64,000 nt of DNA. Origin: JANXUC01 sp964619065 (GTDB taxonomy: Bacteria > Acidobacteriota > Terriglobia > Terriglobales > Acidobacteriaceae). Of this stretch, positions 61,298 to 64,000 are shown piece by piece; positions within the stretch are counted from its first letter, which is position 1; the number at the start of each line of letters is the position of its first letter. The stretch spans positions 1 through 64,000 of the forward strand of contig CAZUCC010000005.1 in NCBI GenBank assembly GCA_964619065.1. The letters are read 5' to 3'. Position numbers and translations under genes: made by a program. Under the pieces are notes generated by a model. That model saw only the letters and a program-made list of their open reading frames with translations. It was not told the origin of the DNA and did no database searches.

Positions 61298-62482
61298 ATG
61301 ACGAGGAATGCAAACATCCATGTCCTCACTCTCACCCCGTTTTACCCCTCGCGCCATGACGATCGTGGCGGATTTGTTGCGGAACCACTGAGTAAGTTTG
61401 GCGCACTCGGTTTGCGCTCATCCGTGGTTGCGGTGAGGCCGTTGCACAAAGGCCGTGTTCTGCCGTCCTCAACCGCGCTTCCGGCAAACTGGGTCCGCTA
61501 CCCCTCGTTTCCTGGGAATTACGGTCTTGCTTCCGCAGGTCGGCTCTTGTTCTTGCGATTGCGTGGTTTTGTACGGCAACTGCACCAGGAACATCGCATT
61601 GATGTCCTGCACGCACATGCGCCGTTACCCTGTGGAGAAGCGGCGCGGCTGCTTAGCCGCGACTTGAATATTCCCTTCGCCGTTACGGTTCACGGTCTCG
61701 ATGCTTATCTCACGAAACAAGTTGCAGGCCGGGCGGGTCTGCGTTGTGCTGAACTTTGCCGTCAAATCTATCAGACGGCCGGGCGGACCATTTGCATCAG
61801 TGAACAGGTTCGGCAACAAGTGCTGATGCAACTACCACACCTGGAAAGCACAGAGGTTGTCTACAACGGTGTTGATCCCACAGTGTTTTTCCCAGCGGTG
61901 AGTCCTCCAGGGGGGGGCCCCATCATCGCTAGCATTGGTAGTCTTATTCTCATCAAAGGACACGATCTCACCTTGCGTGCGCTCGCGGGGCTGAGCGCAG
62001 AATTTCCGCGGCTGCGCTGCCGAATTGTTGGGGAAGGCGCAGAACTAGGCCGCTTGCAGGCTCTAACGTGCCAACTGGGACTCTCTGAACGCGTCGAATT
62101 TCTTGGCCGTCAAACGCGTGTGCAAGTTGCACAGGTTCTTCGGGAAGGCCTGATATTTGTGCTTCCCAGCCGTTATGAAGGATTGGGCTGCGTCTACCTC
62201 GAAGCCATGGCGTCGGGTCTTCCCGCAATCGCTTGCAGCGGCCAGGGAATTCAAGAAGTCATCCATCACGGCGAAAACGGATTCTTACTGCCAGAAAATG
62301 ATGCGAAAAACGACATGCAAAATAATGTGCGCGCTTTGGCCGAAGCCATCCGCACCTTACTTAAAGACCCGGACTTGCGTCGCAACATAGGCGTCGCCGC
62401 GCGCCGTACCGTAGCCGAAGGCTACACGCTGCAGCACCAGGCTCAGGGGCTGCTCCGCGTCTATCAACGGTGTTTGGCATGA
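61298..62482 (+). CDS. GT4-family glycosyltransferase
   Basis: 394 residues with TPFYPSRHDDRGGFVAEPLS at the N-terminus, VTVHGLDAY, VVYNGVDPTVFFP, SIGSLILIKGHDLTLRAL and PSRYEGLGCVYLEAMASGLPAIA, which holds an intact E-x7-E donor motif. The open frame upstream is a shadow of the methyltransferase gene; ATG 61298 is taken. Its stop overlaps the next start (ATGA). Probably one of the successive transferases building the repeat unit. Confidence 0.86.
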   Translation: MTRNANIHVLTLTPFYPSRHDDRGGFVAEPLSKFGALGLRSSVVAVRPLHKGRVLPSSTALPANWVRYPSFPGNYGLASAGRLLFLRLRGFVRQLHQEHRIDVLHAHAPLPCGEAARLLSRDLNIPFAVTVHGLDAYLTKQVAGRAGLRCAELCRQIYQTAGRTICISEQVRQQVLMQLPHLESTEVVYNGVDPTVFFPAVSPPGGGPIIASIGSLILIKGHDLTLRALAGLSAEFPRLRCRIVGEGAELGRLQALTCQLGLSERVEFLGRQTRVQVAQVLREGLIFVLPSRYEGLGCVYLEAMASGLPAIACSGQGIQEVIHHGENGFLLPENDAKNDMQNNVRALAEAIRTLLKDPDLRRNIGVAARRTVAEGYTLQHQAQGLLRVYQRCLA

Positions 62483-63627
62483 CTCGCAAGGTCGTCATTC
62501 TGACCGAGATTATCTCTCCTTACCGCATCCCTGTATTCAACGCACTTGCACAAGTTCCGGGAATCGATCTTCATGTAATTTTTCTTGCGGAGACGGATTC
62601 AACCCTTTGGCAATGGAAAGTCTACAAAGACGAGATCCGTTTTTCTTTTGAGATATTGCCGCACTGGCGTCAACGGATCAGCGGTTACAACGTGCTACTC
62701 AATCGCGGCGTGACGGCTGCTCTTATGAAAGCAAAGCCCGAAGTTGTGGTCTGCGGCGGCTATAGCTATTTTGCCATGTGGCAAGCACAACGATGGGCCC
62801 GGAGGCGCTCCCTCCCCGTGCTTTTGTGGTCCGAGAGCAATATCCAAGACCGGCGCCGCGGCACTTTTCTGGTCGAGACACTCAAGAAAACCTTTCTGCG
62901 CGCCTGCTGTGGTTTCATTGTGCCGGGAAAGTCTGCCGGGGAGTATCTCCACTCGTTCGGTATTCCGGATCGAGTCATCTTCACTGCGCCCAACGCGGTG
63001 GACAATGATTTCTTCGCAACCGGAGCCAGGTCGGTGCGCACGCATGCGCCAGAATTGCGCGCAAAACGGAACCTTCCGGATCGCTACTACTTGTTCGTGG
63101 GACGCATGGTCGCCGAAAAGGGTATCTCTCTGCTTCTGCAAGCCTATGCTCAGTTAGAAGCTGCACTTCGAGAACGGATTGGCCTGGTATTCGTCGGAGA
63201 TGGTGCTGGTCGTGCCCAATGCGAAGCGCAGGCCACCCTCGTGCAGCCAGGAAGAATCGTCTTCCCCGGATTTCTCCACCGAGAAGAACTGGCGATATAC
63301 TATGGGCTTGCAGAGTGCCTTGTTTTCCCCACATTTTCCGATCCTTGGGGACTGGTCGTAAATGAAGCGATGGCGTGTGGCCTCCCTGTAATTGCCACAG
63401 ATGTTGCTGGGGCTACCCCGGATCTTGTGCGGGATGGATGGAACGGACGCGTGGTTAAGGCAAGGGATGTCGACGGACTGCTTGCGGCAATGCGAGAGCT
63501 CGCGGAAGCTCCGGAAACTACACGGCGCATGGCGGGCCGGAGCTCTGAACATATTGCGAACTACACTGCACAGACCTGGGCAGAAGGCTTTGCCAGTGCT
63601 GTGACGGCGCAAAAGCTGGGATGGTGA
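62479..63627 (+). CDS. GT4-family glycosyltransferase
   Basis: 382 residues: VVILTEIISPYRIPVFNAL at the start, VCGGYSYFAMWQAQ, FTAPNAVDNDFFATG, YLFVGRMVAEKGISLLLQAY, and FPTFSDPWGLVVNEAMACGLPVIA, where the first glutamate of the E-x7-E motif is aspartate (SDPWG), a known variant. ATG 62479 overlaps the preceding stop as ATGA. Followed three bases later by the next open frame. The sugar donor is unknown. Confidence 0.85.
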   Translation: MTRKVVILTEIISPYRIPVFNALAQVPGIDLHVIFLAETDSTLWQWKVYKDEIRFSFEILPHWRQRISGYNVLLNRGVTAALMKAKPEVVVCGGYSYFAMWQAQRWARRRSLPVLLWSESNIQDRRRGTFLVETLKKTFLRACCGFIVPGKSAGEYLHSFGIPDRVIFTAPNAVDNDFFATGARSVRTHAPELRAKRNLPDRYYLFVGRMVAEKGISLLLQAYAQLEAALRERIGLVFVGDGAGRAQCEAQATLVQPGRIVFPGFLHREELAIYYGLAECLVFPTFSDPWGLVVNEAMACGLPVIATDVAGATPDLVRDGWNGRVVKARDVDGLLAAMRELAEAPETTRRMAGRSSEHIANYTAQTWAEGFASAVTAQKLGW

Positions 63628-63630
63628 TTT

Positions 63631-64000
63631 GTGGGCGATTTGTTAGCTAAACACTATCGCATGCTTTGCTTACTGCCGCTTCTGTGCTTGGCGGTGTATG
63701 GGGCCTGTTCGCAGCCCTACTTGTTCAATAGCCCGTTGATTTTTCTCGTCTTGATTGCTGCCCAATTGCTCCTGGTAGCAATTTTCCACTATCGGCGAGT
63801 GTTTTTTCTCGCAGTGATGATCGCATTCCTGTGGGCGGGTATGGACTTGCCGCTCAAGGCAGCGTGGGGAACGGCGCGCTGGGCGGTCTTGCTCTGCGCC
63901 GGTATTGTCGGACTCATCCTTTGGTTGAAAGAAGACCGGCGGCATTTCGGTGCGATTCACCTGATTGCACTCTTTTGCGCAGTTGCCGCGCTTACTTCGG
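63631..64000 (+). CDS. Membrane protein, 5' part only (possible O-antigen ligase/polymerase)
   Basis: An open frame begins with GTG at 63631, three bases after the preceding glycosyltransferase stop, and runs off the window (123 codons visible). It encodes three or four hydrophobic segments, including LLPLLCLAVYGACSQ, LIFLVLIAAQLLLVAIF, VFFLAVMIAFLWAGMDL and WAVLLCAGIVGLILWL, with a KEDRRH cytoplasmic-type loop. Length and position at the end of a glycosyltransferase series suggest a Wzy/WaaL-type protein, but the signature loops lie beyond the window. Confidence 0.6.
   Translation, partial: MGDLLAKHYRMLCLLPLLCLAVYGACSQPYLFNSPLIFLVLIAAQLLLVAIFHYRRVFFLAVMIAFLWAGMDLPLKAAWGTARWAVLLCAGIVGLILWLKEDRRHFGAIHLIALFCAVAALTS

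Noticed and set aside
1..64000. CRISPR array, insertion sequence, integrase or phage genes
   Set aside because: No regularly spaced repeats, transposase or integrase motifs were seen on either strand.

Overview
The window reads as chromosomal DNA of an acidobacterium (Acidobacteriota, probably Terriglobia). This is inferred from several signs: moderately high GC, a secreted BNR/Ig-like protein with the C-terminal end often met in that phylum, the intergenic element carrying TGTCATCCTGAG, and a very large exopolysaccharide locus with exosortase-type (DUF3473) deacetylase genes. No rRNA, CRISPR array, transposase or prophage gene was seen.

Region 1 (1-17.6 kb) is mixed housekeeping. It holds proC and galE, a 1390-residue secreted propeller/Ig protein, a MacA/LolD/MacB-type export operon on the minus strand, modB-modC without a visible modA, a DinB-family gene, a membrane glycosyltransferase, a DUF3467 gene and a secreted GH38-type alpha-mannosidase.

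Region 2 (17.8-23.1 kb) holds tRNA-Leu(UAG), a MaoC/hotdog-SDR fusion, and two polytopic glycosyltransferases (GT87 and GT39 types).

Region 3 (23.4-37.6 kb) starts a surface-polysaccharide locus. A UDP-GlcNAc 2-epimerase, a deacetylase-GT2 fusion, a DegT aminotransferase, a Gfo/Idh dehydrogenase and a hexapeptide acyltransferase follow one another, mostly with overlapping stops and starts. They resemble the Wbp route to 2,3-diamino-hexuronic acids. An FAD oxidoreductase and a second deacetylase follow. On the minus strand lie a Wzc-type tyrosine autokinase/co-polymerase, a TPR/CBM-like protein and a Wzy/WaaL-type polymerase.

Region 4 (37.8-64.0 kb) is one long plus-strand gene train. pseB, pseC, a short NeuB/PseI-like synthase, an SpsF-type cytidylyltransferase and pseG define a nonulosonic-acid (pseudaminic-acid-like) pathway. 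Unusual genes are inserted or appended: a glutamate-1-semialdehyde-aminomutase-like enzyme, an aldo/keto reductase, a methyltransferase, an IolB-type cupin, an ATP-grasp ligase, two SDRs and a cytoplasmic GH57 protein. Glycosyltransferases, a UDP-glucuronate-epimerase-like gene, an asparagine-synthase-like amidotransferase, a Wzx flippase and a truncated membrane ORF at the window edge complete it. No PseH acetyltransferase, priming transferase or Wza exporter is visible.

The strongest candidates for something undescribed are four. First, the expanded nonulosonate operon with its SAF-less synthase. Second, two genes in it whose best start codons are ATC and ATT, each placed after a good Shine-Dalgarno. 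Third, the C-terminal membrane hairpin with a lipobox-like cysteine that appears to interrupt the last Ig repeat of the secreted propeller protein. Fourth, the deacetylase-GT2 fusion whose deacetylase half has lost a metal-ligand histidine.
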